Below are positions 30,011 to 39,568 of a DNA stretch of 64,000 bases, piece after piece; the first letter of the stretch is position 1; each line of letters begins with the position of its first letter. Position numbers and translations under genes: made by a program. Under the pieces are notes generated by a model. It had not been told where the DNA came from, ran no database searches, and saw only the letters and a list, made by a program, of their open reading frames with translations. This DNA is from JAHBVY01 sp964415255 (GTDB taxonomy: Bacteria > Myxococcota_A > Polyangia > Polyangiales > Polyangiaceae). The stretch spans positions 1 through 64,000 of the forward strand of contig CAYQAC010000003.1 in NCBI GenBank assembly GCA_964415255.1, given 5' to 3'.

Positions 30011-30561
30011 GGGTGGGCGATGTGGCTCAGCGGCCCGCCGCGTTGCAGCACGAAGTAGCTCGGCGTCTTCAGGCGGAGGCCTCCGAGGTCGAGGTACGAC
30101 CAGCCGAGGAGCAGCTCGGTGTGCCCTGGCTTGAGCGCGACGATGGGATCGCGGACGCGGCTCATGGGGGAGAGGGCTGACGCGCCGGAGGTGTAGTCGA
30201 TCATCAAGCCGCGGGTGAGCGCGCTCGGGACCTGGTAGTCGCTCAGCTCCTTCACCTCGTAGTGGCCGAAGCTCTTGGGGCTGCCGTCCTTTTTCAGCTG
30301 GGGCTCCCAGCGCGGATCACTGAGCGGGGTCTGCACGACGCGCACATTCCAGCCCCGCAGCGCGCCTGTCTGCGGGTCGCGGTGGAACGTCTTGATGAAC
30401 TTGGTCCACGTGAGCCGCTCGATCAGCCGAGGTAGCCCAAGGCTGACCCCGCTGTACTCGGTGTCGTCGAGCTCGCTCGCTTCAATGGAGTAGCCGCGCG
30501 CGAGCAGCTCGGCCAGCTCAGCGGGCCGCAGCGCGCGGAGATCTTCTACGGTGGGGGTCAC
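30007..30561 (-). CDS. conserved-looking cytoplasmic protein, function unknown
   Basis: A 184-residue protein that I cannot assign. It has no signal peptide or Cys pairs. It begins with a helical segment (TVEDLRALRPAELAELLARG) and continues with well-structured alpha/beta-type sequence (YSGVSLGLPRLIERLTWTKF, LRGWNVRVVQTPLSDPRW, ELLLGWSYLDLG). GTG 30561 overlaps the stop of the upstream hydrolase gene by four bases (GTGA), so translation is coupled. Its stop codon lies in the last 42-bp repeat unit. Confidence 0.7.
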   Translation of the reverse strand: MTPTVEDLRALRPAELAELLARGYSIEASELDDTEYSGVSLGLPRLIERLTWTKFIKTFHRDPQTGALRGWNVRVVQTPLSDPRWEPQLKKDGSPKSFGHYEVKELSDYQVPSALTRGLMIDYTSGASALSPMSRVRDPIVALKPGHTELLLGWSYLDLGGLRLKTPSYFVLQRGGPLSHIAHP

Positions 30562-32867
30562 GGGGTGTAGGGGAGGTTGGCGATGGGGGCAGCGGCGCGG
30601 CACGGCTGCGCGCGGAGGATACAGCCGGGCGCCTCTGAGGGCGCGATGATACCTGGCACCCGCGACAACACGACGCTCGAGGGGTAGATGGCGGAGTGAG
30701 CCACGGAGTGGACCGTGCCTTCACCGAGCTCCTTCAGGATGAAGCGCCACCGGGCGTGATTGCCGCCCGGCGTTTGCACGTTCACGCGCAGCCGTGAGCC
30801 GGCGCGCAGCACGTGAGCGACGGGTAAAATCTCCACCCGCACCAGCGTCCAGTCGCCGCTTGGCAGGTCCTCTGCGTCGGCTTGCAGGTGGGTCTTGATC
30901 GGGCGCAGGGCGGTGGCTTCAGGCGCGAGCTTGCGGTGGCTGGCGCGCTGCATGCCGCTCTGGATGTACATCTCTTCGCCGCTCGGCAGCACCTCCGTCA
31001 CGTTCACCTGGATGTCGGCGTCCGAGGCCGTGGAGCGCAGCCACAGGTCGGCCGAGCCGTGCCCGAGGAGCACGATGTCTTCAGTCAGCTCAGCTGTCTG
31101 GAAGGTGATGGCGTCGCCGTGCTCAGGCGTGAACCAGTCCCAGTCAGGGCTGATGACGCCTGGGTTGTTGCCGTTCAGGTTGGTTCGCTCGGCGAGCGCT
31201 GGGTTGAAGCGGAACGAGGAGCCGCTGTCAGCGCCTGTGGAGGGCTCCTGTTCGGTGAGCTGACCATTCGGGTTGAGGAAGTAGCGGAGCGGCTGGGTGC
31301 CTGGGATGGGCCACGCCGCGAACCGCTCTTCAAAGCTGCCCTCTGGTGCGTAGGGTGTGCCGCCCGCCTTACCCCCGACCTCGAAGATGACGCGCACGTC
31401 ATCCTCCGCCTCATAGGCGGCGAGCGCCTCCTGGTGGCTCTCATAGTGGGCGAAGCGATCGGGGCCGAGCTGGAGCGAGGCGCCGAACAGCTCCTTGAAG
31501 AGCAGCGGGGCGGCGCCGCGGATCAGCGGATCGACAGCGGGCACCTGACGCGCGACGTAGAGGTCGAGGAAGGTCTTCCACTCCGAGAGGATGTGCGGCG
31601 TGAAGCCGTCCATGTGGGCGCCGTTATAGACCGTGTACTTCGTCGCCGGCGAGTTGACGAACTTGTCGAACAAGGCGGGGAAGTGGCCGCCCGTCTGTTC
31701 GTCTTGCCAGGCGCCGGCCATGAACAGGGGCACCTCGATCTGATCGGCGAACATGCTGGGGTTCAGCGGATCGGCGACTGGAGGATCGCGGAAGGGGTTG
31801 GCGAGCGCCTTGGCCACGGCGTCCACCGCCTGGCCGTGGAGCAGCTGGTTCTCCTCGCACAGGGTGTCGCCCTCGTCCACGCGGCCCTGCTCCCAGCCTT
31901 GCCCATAGGGCCGCGCGCCATGGAGCACGTACGAGGCCCAGTTGAGCGCGAAGCCCTCGTTGTAGATGCCGCCCGGCAACAGCACTGAGGTCCCCGTGTC
32001 GGCTATCACCGCGAGCGGGGTGATGGCGGCGAGGTGCGGTGGTCGCGTCTTGGCGACGAACATTTGGCTGATGCCGGGGTAAGACAGGCCGGTCATTCCC
32101 ACGTGGTTATGCAGCACCCAGGGCTGGCGCCCCACCACCTCGATCACGTCGTAGCCGTCCAGCAGCTGGAGCGGCTCGAAGTAGTCGTAGGCGCCGCCGG
32201 AGCAGCCGGTGCCCCGCACGTTGACGCTCACCGTGGCGTAGCCCATCAGGCTGGCGATCATCGCGGACGGATCGTTCGGCGCGTCGCACAGGGTGGGGAA
32301 GGTGTCGCAGGCGGCGGGCAGGTCGAGGCCGATGGGGCCGCCGGGCTTGGAGGGGTCGTACCCGGAGTAGTTCACGACGGTGGGGTAGGGGCCGTCTTCT
32401 ACCGGGCCAGGCAGGGTGATGTAGGCGCTGAGGCGCGTGCCGTCGCGGGTCTCGATGTACTGGAACCCAGGGACGAGCGCCTGCCGCTCGTAGAGCGAGG
32501 TGTCAGGGTGGCTCTCCTCCACGCTCAGCACCTGGAGTGAGCGGCTCAGCTCACCGGTGCTCGGCTGCTCAATGCGCAGGCCGCGCCCAGGCGGCACCTC
32601 ACGGAACATCAAGCTCCCCAGCTCATCCACCGTGCCCTGATCCAGTTCGCTCCCCTGAGCATCTAGCAGCGTCAAGGTGACGCCTGGCTCTGCGTGGGTG
32701 ATGTGGAGCTGCTCCACGCTCTCGCGGATGTTGAAGCGCGTCTCCAAGCGACCGTCGCCCCCGAGCGGCTCGTCGGTGCACGCAGCGGTCAGGCTCACGA
32801 ACAAACCGAGCAGTGGGGTGATGAGCGGCGTGGAGCTTGGCCTAGAGCGGCGCAGGGTGGTGGACAT
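30558..32867 (-). CDS. CocE/NonD-type (X-Pro dipeptidyl-peptidase family) hydrolase lipoprotein
   Basis: Exported serine hydrolase of the peptidase S15/CocE family. A lipobox, FVSLTAAC, is followed by a ~100-residue N-terminal beta domain. The hydrolase domain has RDGTRLSAYITLP, NVRGTGCSGG and the nucleophile in GMTGLSYPGISQ (Ser262), with candidate Asp in GAWQDEQTGG and His in NGAHMDGF. The C-terminal ~200 residues form the jelly-roll typical of CocE (LLGHGSADLWLRSTASDADIQV). Members cleave Xaa-Pro peptides, cocaine esters or beta-lactam acyl groups; specificity is unknown here. It is coupled to 30007-30561. Confidence 0.92.
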   Translation of the reverse strand: MSTTLRRSRPSSTPLITPLLGLFVSLTAACTDEPLGGDGRLETRFNIRESVEQLHITHAEPGVTLTLLDAQGSELDQGTVDELGSLMFREVPPGRGLRIEQPSTGELSRSLQVLSVEESHPDTSLYERQALVPGFQYIETRDGTRLSAYITLPGPVEDGPYPTVVNYSGYDPSKPGGPIGLDLPAACDTFPTLCDAPNDPSAMIASLMGYATVSVNVRGTGCSGGAYDYFEPLQLLDGYDVIEVVGRQPWVLHNHVGMTGLSYPGISQMFVAKTRPPHLAAITPLAVIADTGTSVLLPGGIYNEGFALNWASYVLHGARPYGQGWEQGRVDEGDTLCEENQLLHGQAVDAVAKALANPFRDPPVADPLNPSMFADQIEVPLFMAGAWQDEQTGGHFPALFDKFVNSPATKYTVYNGAHMDGFTPHILSEWKTFLDLYVARQVPAVDPLIRGAAPLLFKELFGASLQLGPDRFAHYESHQEALAAYEAEDDVRVIFEVGGKAGGTPYAPEGSFEERFAAWPIPGTQPLRYFLNPNGQLTEQEPSTGADSGSSFRFNPALAERTNLNGNNPGVISPDWDWFTPEHGDAITFQTAELTEDIVLLGHGSADLWLRSTASDADIQVNVTEVLPSGEEMYIQSGMQRASHRKLAPEATALRPIKTHLQADAEDLPSGDWTLVRVEILPVAHVLRAGSRLRVNVQTPGGNHARWRFILKELGEGTVHSVAHSAIYPSSVVLSRVPGIIAPSEAPGCILRAQPCRAAAPIANLPYTP

Positions 32868-32883
32868 AGGATCCTCAAGGAGG

Positions 32884-32910
32884 CCGCCTCCCGTCGTGGG
32901 CGGGAGGCGG
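32884..32910. promoter_or_regulatory. GC-rich hairpin upstream of the hydrolase gene
   Basis: CCGCCTCCCG and CGGGAGGCGG form a perfect ten-base-pair stem with a seven-base loop, between the methyltransferase stop (32947) and the hydrolase start (32867). No T-run follows on the minus strand, so attenuation or processing is as likely as termination. Confidence 0.6.
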
Positions 32911-32946
32911 GCGTGAGTGGCGGCCGCGAGGCCGCGCGCTCTTTTA

Positions 32947-33978
32947 TCACTGCTTGACGAAGCGTAGTGTCATCCGGTCACTCTCCCCAATCTCGCGGTA
33001 TTTCTCCTTCTCCGCTGGGTCTGCGGAGCGCAAGGTGGGGGGGAGTGACCAAACCCCTTCGGGGTGGTCGGTGGTGTCCTTGGGGTTCGCGTTGATCTCG
33101 GACTTCTTTGAGAGCTTGAAGCCCGCGGCCTCCACCTGAGCGATGACGAAGGCCTCTGGCAGGTAGCCCTTCTTGCTGGACTCATCGGGGTTGGCGTCGG
33201 CCTTGGCGCGGTGCTGCTCAACGCCGAACACGCCGCCCTTCTTCAGCGACTTGTGGATCTGGGTGAGCCAGGTGCCCATCAGCTTGTCGTTGTGCCAGCC
33301 GTGCATGCTGCGGAAGGTCAACACCACGTCGAGCGTGCCCTCTTGAGGTAGGCTGGGTGCCTTACCATCTACGAGGATGCTCTCCACCTTGCCGAACAGC
33401 TCAGGTGACTTCTTCAAGAAGGAGTCGGTGCGCTGGGCGTACAGCGTCCCGCGCTCGGTGCGGGGCCGCGTGGCGTCGCCCACGGTCACCGCCAGCTTGC
33501 CCTTCTTCGCGAGGAAGGGGGCGAGCAGCTCCGTGTACCAGCCAGCGCCGGGGGAGAGCTCGAGCACGACGCTGGTCGGCTTCACCCCGAAGAAGTCGAG
33601 CGTCTCCTTGGGGTGTCGGTACACGTCGCGCTCGGGGTTGCCTGGCACCCGGTGCTTGCCCTTCATGATTTGGGCGATGCCCGTGGTGGCGTTCACGTAG
33701 TTCGCGCTCGCCAGCTTGGTCGCGTCCGCGCGAAGCTCATCCGTCCAGCGCTCAGCCTCCTGGGCGATCTCTTGATCTTGCAGCTCGAAGTCCTTCGCGA
33801 GCTTCTCCGCGGCGGCTCGCTGCGCCTTCTCCTCCTCCGTCGGCTCCGGCGGCGGCGGCTCGGGGGGCTCCGGTGGTGGGGCGTAGGTGACTGGGGCCTC
33901 CTCCGGTTCAGGCGGCGGCGCGCTACCGCAGGCGATGGGGAGGAGGAGGAGGGGCGATAGCCAGTATTGGACCTTCAT
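32947..33978 (-). CDS. exported SAM-methyltransferase-like lipoprotein (COG4798-like)
   Basis: Class I methyltransferase fold behind a lipoprotein signal (LSPLLLLPIAC), a Pro/Glu-rich stretch (residues ~20-50) and a helical segment. The SAM-binding motif is VVLELSPGAGWYTELLAPFL; later motifs are GTLDVVLTFRSMHGWHND and SLKKGGVFGVEQHR. Members of this group often carry export signals, although SAM is not expected outside the cytoplasm, so activity is uncertain. ATG 33978 is chosen for the signal peptide. It is divergent from the RND adaptor gene and upstream of the CocE hydrolase on the same strand. Confidence 0.88.
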   Translation of the reverse strand: MKVQYWLSPLLLLPIACGSAPPPEPEEAPVTYAPPPEPPEPPPPEPTEEEKAQRAAAEKLAKDFELQDQEIAQEAERWTDELRADATKLASANYVNATTGIAQIMKGKHRVPGNPERDVYRHPKETLDFFGVKPTSVVLELSPGAGWYTELLAPFLAKKGKLAVTVGDATRPRTERGTLYAQRTDSFLKKSPELFGKVESILVDGKAPSLPQEGTLDVVLTFRSMHGWHNDKLMGTWLTQIHKSLKKGGVFGVEQHRAKADANPDESSKKGYLPEAFVIAQVEAAGFKLSKKSEINANPKDTTDHPEGVWSLPPTLRSADPAEKEKYREIGESDRMTLRFVKQ

Positions 33979-34107
33979 GCGCGGCAGTGTCGTTCCCGCG
34001 GCTGCAGATCGCAAGCCAACGCGCGCGTCCTCCTCCCGTGGAATACTCTGTTCACGGTGCTGGTTTACGGTTGCCCTCGCTACGTTCCGGTTCCATCAAT
34101 CTCTCTT

Positions 34108-35235
34108 ATGTTGTTTCGACGACTCGCCCGAGTGGGGAATTTGCCCGCCCTGGTGATCGGCGAGCTGGTCCTCGGCCTCTCCGCTTGTTCTACGTCCGGC
34201 GCGACGCCTGCCAAGGGCGAGGGGGCGCCTGCAGGGAGCGCGCGGAGTGCTGGGCCAGCAGGGCCAGGCGGCGCGGGGCGACCAGGCGGCGCCGCTCCGG
34301 CGCTCCCGGTGCGGCTCTTCCCAGTCAGCCCACAGAGCCTGGTGACCAAGGTGCCCGCAACGGGGACGCTGCTCGCGCGCGAGTCGGTGGCGCTGGTCTC
34401 CGAGCTCAGCCGCCGTCTGGTGGATATCCGCGTGGAGGAGGGCTCGCGCGTGAAGCGCGGGGAGGTGCTCTTCGTGCTCGACTCCTCAGATTTGTCGGCG
34501 CGCTTGCGGCAGCTCAAGGTGCAACAGAAGCTCGCGAAGAGCGTCGCCGCGCGTGAGGCGAAGCTGTACCAGCAAGGCCTCACCCCGACGTCGCAGCGCG
34601 ACGAGGTGATGGCGCGGGTAGAAGACTTGGAGGCGCAGCAGCGGGTGCTCGCGGCCGAGCTGGCGAAGACCACGATCCGCGCGCCCTTCGATGGCACCTT
34701 GGGGCTGCGTCAGGTCAGTAAGGGCGCCTGGCTATCGCCGCAGGTGGTGCTGACCACGCTCCACGACACGAGCCAGCTGAAGCTCGATTTCTCGCTGCCA
34801 GAGCGCTACGCGAGCATGGTGCAGCTGGGGCGCAGCTTCCACTTCCGGGTGGAGGGCAGCACGAAGACTTTTGAGGGTCAGGTGAGCGCCTTCGAGCCGC
34901 GGGTGGACGCCACCTCACGCAGCATCTTGGTGCGCGGCTTGGTGGAGGCTGAGTCCGGCCTGATGCCAGGCAGCTTCGCGCAGGTGGAGCTCACCATCTC
35001 GAACGCGCAAGCCATCCTCATCCCGTCCATCGCGGTGCTGCCGGGCCTCGACGGGCGGCGTGTGTTCGTGCTGAAGGACGGCGTGGCGCGCTCGATGCTC
35101 GTGGAGGTCGGCTCGCGTGACGCTGAGCAGGTGGAGATTTTGAGCGGGCTGGCACCGGGCGATCAGGTGATCATCAGCAACCTGCTTCGCTTGAAGGATG
35201 GCAGCCTGGTGCGTGCGGAGAGCGAGGCGCCGTGA
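34108..35235 (+). CDS. RND efflux periplasmic adaptor lipoprotein (AcrA/MexA-like)
   Basis: Membrane-fusion protein linking an RND pump to an outer-membrane channel. Lipobox LVLGLSAC, a Gly/Ala/Pro linker, then the lipoyl and hairpin region (ALVSELSRRLVDIRVEEGSRVKRGEVLFVLD, coiled coil ~150-190, TTIRAPFDGTLGLRQVSKGAWLS), the beta-barrel and the membrane-proximal domain (GRRVFVLKDGVARSMLVEVG). ATG 34108 gives the proper signal peptide; the frame is open further upstream. Its stop overlaps the pump gene start (GTGA). No TolC-like gene is in the window. Confidence 0.95.
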   Translation: MLFRRLARVGNLPALVIGELVLGLSACSTSGATPAKGEGAPAGSARSAGPAGPGGAGRPGGAAPALPVRLFPVSPQSLVTKVPATGTLLARESVALVSELSRRLVDIRVEEGSRVKRGEVLFVLDSSDLSARLRQLKVQQKLAKSVAAREAKLYQQGLTPTSQRDEVMARVEDLEAQQRVLAAELAKTTIRAPFDGTLGLRQVSKGAWLSPQVVLTTLHDTSQLKLDFSLPERYASMVQLGRSFHFRVEGSTKTFEGQVSAFEPRVDATSRSILVRGLVEAESGLMPGSFAQVELTISNAQAILIPSIAVLPGLDGRRVFVLKDGVARSMLVEVGSRDAEQVEILSGLAPGDQVIISNLLRLKDGSLVRAESEAP

Positions 35236-38200
35236 CGCTCTCGGATCTCAGCATCCGTCGCCCGGTGCTCGCCATCGTCTTCGCGGCGGTCATCGTGCTG
35301 TTCGGGGTGGTGGGCTTCACCTTCCTTGGCGTGCGTGAGTACCCCGCGGTGGACCCTCCCATCGTCACCGTCACCACGAACTACCCCGGCGCGAGCCCCG
35401 AAGTTATCTCCGCGCAGATCACGGAGCCGATCGAGGAGAGCGTCAGCGGCGTCGCGGGGATCCGCGTGCTTAGCAGCACCAGCAGCGAGGGCCGGAGCGA
35501 GATCCGGGTGGAGTTCGAGCTCTCCGTGGACATGGAGGCGGCCGCCAACGACGTCCGCGACAAGGTGGCGGTCGCGCGGCGGCTGCTGCCGGGCGACGTG
35601 GATCCGCCCACGGTGGAGAAGGCGGACGCCGACGCCTCCCCGATCGTCTTCATGACGCTCGGCAGCGACACCAAGTCCATCTTGGACGTCGCGGCCATGG
35701 CGGATCGCATCATCAAGCCACGGGTGCAGACGATCCCAGGCGTGGCCTCCGTGCGCATCTTCGGTGACAAGCGCTACGCGATGCGGCTCCTGCTCGACGC
35801 TGAGCGGCTCTCAGCGCACGGCGTGACCCCGCTTGATGTTCAGGCGGCGCTGAACCGTGAGCACGTGGATCTCCCCGCGGGGCGGCTCGAAGGGGAGGAC
35901 ACCGAGCTCGGGCTGCGCACCATCGCCAAGCTCTCCACCCCCGAGGAGTTCAACCGCCTTAATATCCGTGCGGAAAATGGCCGCCTGATCACCCTGGCCG
36001 ACGTGGGCCGCGCGGAGCTGAGCGCTGAGAACCTGCGGAGCGGCATGGCGCAGTTCGGCGTGCCGATGGTGGGCATCGCGGTGGTGCCGCAGCCGAACAC
36101 CAACGCCGTCGCTATCGCTGACGAGTTCTACCGGCGCTACGAGGGCATCAAGGAGTCGCTGCCGCCCGAGTACCAGGTGGAGATTGGCTACGATTTTACC
36201 ACCTTCGTCCGTAAATCCATCTCGGAGGTGGAGGAGACGCTGCTCATCGCCTTCGGGCTGGTGGTGCTCATCATCTTCGCGTTCCTGCGCGATTGGCGGG
36301 CGACCATCGTGCCGGTGGTGGCCATCCCGGTGAGCATCGTCTCGGCGTTCTTCATCATGTATTTGATGGGGTTCTCCATCAACATCCTCACCTTGGTGGG
36401 GCTCGTGTTGGCGATTGGTCTCGTGTGTGACGACGCCATCGTGGTGCTGGAGAATGTGTACACGCGGGTTGAGGCGGGGCGCACGCCGCTCCAAGCGGCG
36501 CTTGAGGGCTCACGAGAGATCTACTTCGCGGTCATCGCCACCACGCTCGCCTTGGCGGCGGTGTTCCTCCCCATCGTGTTCTTGCAGGGGCTCACCGGGC
36601 GGCTGTTCCGTGAGTTCGGGGTGGTGGTCGCGGGGTCGGTGCTGGTCAGCGCCTTCGTGGCGCTCAGCCTCTCGGCGATGATGTGCCGCTTCCTGCTGAA
36701 GCCACAGGAGCGCGCGGGTTGGCTGAAGCGGGTGACTGAGCCCTTCTTCATCTGGATGACCAGCACCTATCGCGCCTCCTTGCTCGGCTTCATGCGGGTG
36801 CGCTGGGCGGTGTTCCCGCTGATGGCGCTGATCGCAGGCTACGTGGTGTGGCAGGGCAGCCGCCTGCCGCAAGAGCTCGCGCCGCTCGAAGACCGCTCCA
36901 ATATCCGCGTGAACGTGCGCGCGCCGGAGTCAGCCACCTACGACTACACGCGCCGCTCTCTGGATGAGGTGGCCGTCTGGATAGCTGACAATGTACCGGA
37001 GGTGCGCCGCACCTTCAGCATCACCGCCATGCGCGGCGGTGCGGTGAACACCGGCATGCAGAACATTTACCTGCATGAGCCGGAAGATCGTCAGCGCTCC
37101 CAAGAGGAGATCTTCAACCAGCTCTCCCAGGGGCTCGGGCGTTTTGACACCCTGCGCATCTTCCCGGCGCAGCCGCCGACCATCGGCTCACGCTTCGCGG
37201 GCCAGCCGCTCAACTACGTGCTCCAAGCGCCCACCGTGGAGGCGCTGCTCGGCGCCTTGCCGCCGTTCTTGGAGGCGGCGGGGCGGCGCCCAGAGCTTCG
37301 CTTCGTGGACGCCGATTTCAAGATCAACCGCGAGGAGACCACGGTGGAGCTCGACCGCACCCGGGCGGCGGAGCTGGGCGTCACCGCGGAGCAGGTGGCG
37401 CGCACCCTACAGCTCACCTTCGGTGACCAGCGCTTCGGCTACTTCGTGATGGACGGCAAGCAGTACCAGATCATTGGTCAGCTGGACCGTCCATTCCGCA
37501 AGGAGCCCGCGGATCTTCGTAAGGTGCACGTACGAAGTAGCAAGGGCGAGCTGGTCTCGCTGGAGAACCTGGTGCGCTGGCGAGAGAACACCGTGCCAGG
37601 CGCTATTTACCGCTACAATCGCTACGTCTCGGCCACCATCAGCGGCAGCATGATGCCCGGCTACACCTTGGGGGACGGCGTGCGCGCGCTGGACGAGGTG
37701 GCGAAGGAGGTGCTCCCGCAGAACATCCAGACGGATCTCGCGGGTGAGGCGCGCGACCTGCGCGACAGCTCCTCCAGCATGGCGTTCGCCTTCGGGCTCG
37801 CGCTGCTCATCGTTTACCTGGTGCTGGCGGCGCAGTTCGAGAGCTTCGTGGATCCGTTCATCATCCTGCTCACGGTGCCCATGTCGCTCGGCGGCGCGGT
37901 GTTGGCGCTGGCGCTCACCAGCTCCTCGCTCAACATCTTCAGCCAAATCGGCGTCATCATGCTGATTGGCCTGGTGACGAAGAACGGCATCCTGATCGTC
38001 GAGTTCGCCAATCACCGGCAGAAGGAGGGCCTCTCCAAGCATGAGGCCGTGGTGGAGGCCGCCACGGGGCGGTTCCGGCCGATCATGATGACCAGCTTGG
38101 CCACCATCCTCGGCGTGATGCCCATCGCGCTCTCGATGGGCGCCGCCGGCGGCAGCCGGCAGTCCCTGGGCATCGCGGTGGCCGGCGGCATGCTCGGCGC

Positions 38201-38318
38201 CACCTTCCTCTCACTTTACCTCGTGCCGGCGCTCTACAGCTTCATGTCGCGCTACCGCAGGCCCACCGAGGAAGAGGCCGCGCTCGACGCCGCGCTTGAG
38301 GGCGCGCCCGCAGAGTGA
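35232..38318 (+). CDS. RND multidrug efflux permease (HAE1, AcrB/MdtB-like)
   Basis: Inner-membrane proton-driven pump, 1028 residues, normal for the family. It opens with SDLSIRRPVLAIVFAAVIVL and REYPAVDPPIVTVTTNYPGA, has two periplasmic loops and twelve membrane helices, and carries the proton-relay pair Asp400-Asp401 in GLVCDDAIVVLENV on helix 4. The late GLVTKNGILIVEFAN supplies the helix-10 Lys, and MMTSLATILGVMPIAL follows. GTG 35232 overlaps the adaptor stop by four bases. Substrates cannot be predicted. Codons near 35965 contain the dyad TCCGTGCGGA. Confidence 0.97.
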   Translation: MTLSDLSIRRPVLAIVFAAVIVLFGVVGFTFLGVREYPAVDPPIVTVTTNYPGASPEVISAQITEPIEESVSGVAGIRVLSSTSSEGRSEIRVEFELSVDMEAAANDVRDKVAVARRLLPGDVDPPTVEKADADASPIVFMTLGSDTKSILDVAAMADRIIKPRVQTIPGVASVRIFGDKRYAMRLLLDAERLSAHGVTPLDVQAALNREHVDLPAGRLEGEDTELGLRTIAKLSTPEEFNRLNIRAENGRLITLADVGRAELSAENLRSGMAQFGVPMVGIAVVPQPNTNAVAIADEFYRRYEGIKESLPPEYQVEIGYDFTTFVRKSISEVEETLLIAFGLVVLIIFAFLRDWRATIVPVVAIPVSIVSAFFIMYLMGFSINILTLVGLVLAIGLVCDDAIVVLENVYTRVEAGRTPLQAALEGSREIYFAVIATTLALAAVFLPIVFLQGLTGRLFREFGVVVAGSVLVSAFVALSLSAMMCRFLLKPQERAGWLKRVTEPFFIWMTSTYRASLLGFMRVRWAVFPLMALIAGYVVWQGSRLPQELAPLEDRSNIRVNVRAPESATYDYTRRSLDEVAVWIADNVPEVRRTFSITAMRGGAVNTGMQNIYLHEPEDRQRSQEEIFNQLSQGLGRFDTLRIFPAQPPTIGSRFAGQPLNYVLQAPTVEALLGALPPFLEAAGRRPELRFVDADFKINREETTVELDRTRAAELGVTAEQVARTLQLTFGDQRFGYFVMDGKQYQIIGQLDRPFRKEPADLRKVHVRSSKGELVSLENLVRWRENTVPGAIYRYNRYVSATISGSMMPGYTLGDGVRALDEVAKEVLPQNIQTDLAGEARDLRDSSSSMAFAFGLALLIVYLVLAAQFESFVDPFIILLTVPMSLGGAVLALALTSSSLNIFSQIGVIMLIGLVTKNGILIVEFANHRQKEGLSKHEAVVEAATGRFRPIMMTSLATILGVMPIALSMGAAGGSRQSLGIAVAGGMLGATFLSLYLVPALYSFMSRYRRPTEEEAALDAALEGAPAE

Positions 38319-38364
38319 GTCCCAGAGCGAGTCGGCTGAGGACTTCACACCGAGCCGGGCGCAT

Positions 38365-38381
38365 CGTCAGGCAAGCTGACG
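38365..38381. repeat. GTCAG-N5-CTGAC dyad between convergent genes
   Basis: CGTCAG-GCAAG-CTGACG, a perfect six-base-pair dyad with a five-base centre, lies between the convergent pump and menB genes. No T-run follows on either strand. Confidence 0.85.
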
Positions 38382-38434
38382 TACGCTCAAGGGCGTCTGG
38401 GGCGCGTCGCTTGGAGGCTCCCGCCTGACGCGCC

Positions 38435-39322
<888 letters not shown>

Positions 39323-39568
39323 GATCGCGTGTTAGCTCGAACGGCCGCCGCACCGCGAGCCTAAAACCGCTCGGCGGGCTCCTCGCTTGGCGCACCGCGA
39401 GGCGCCATCAGGTGAGCACCACGAGGCCATCAGCTGCTTCGCGCAGCGCGCGCCGCCAGGCGCATCCACCGCGTTAGCAGGCGTTCATCCGCTGCCAAGC
39501 TCAGGGCGCCACGCGCGAGCCGCACCTGAGATTTGCAGGGCGGCGGCAAAGCGACTAACCCCCGCGCC

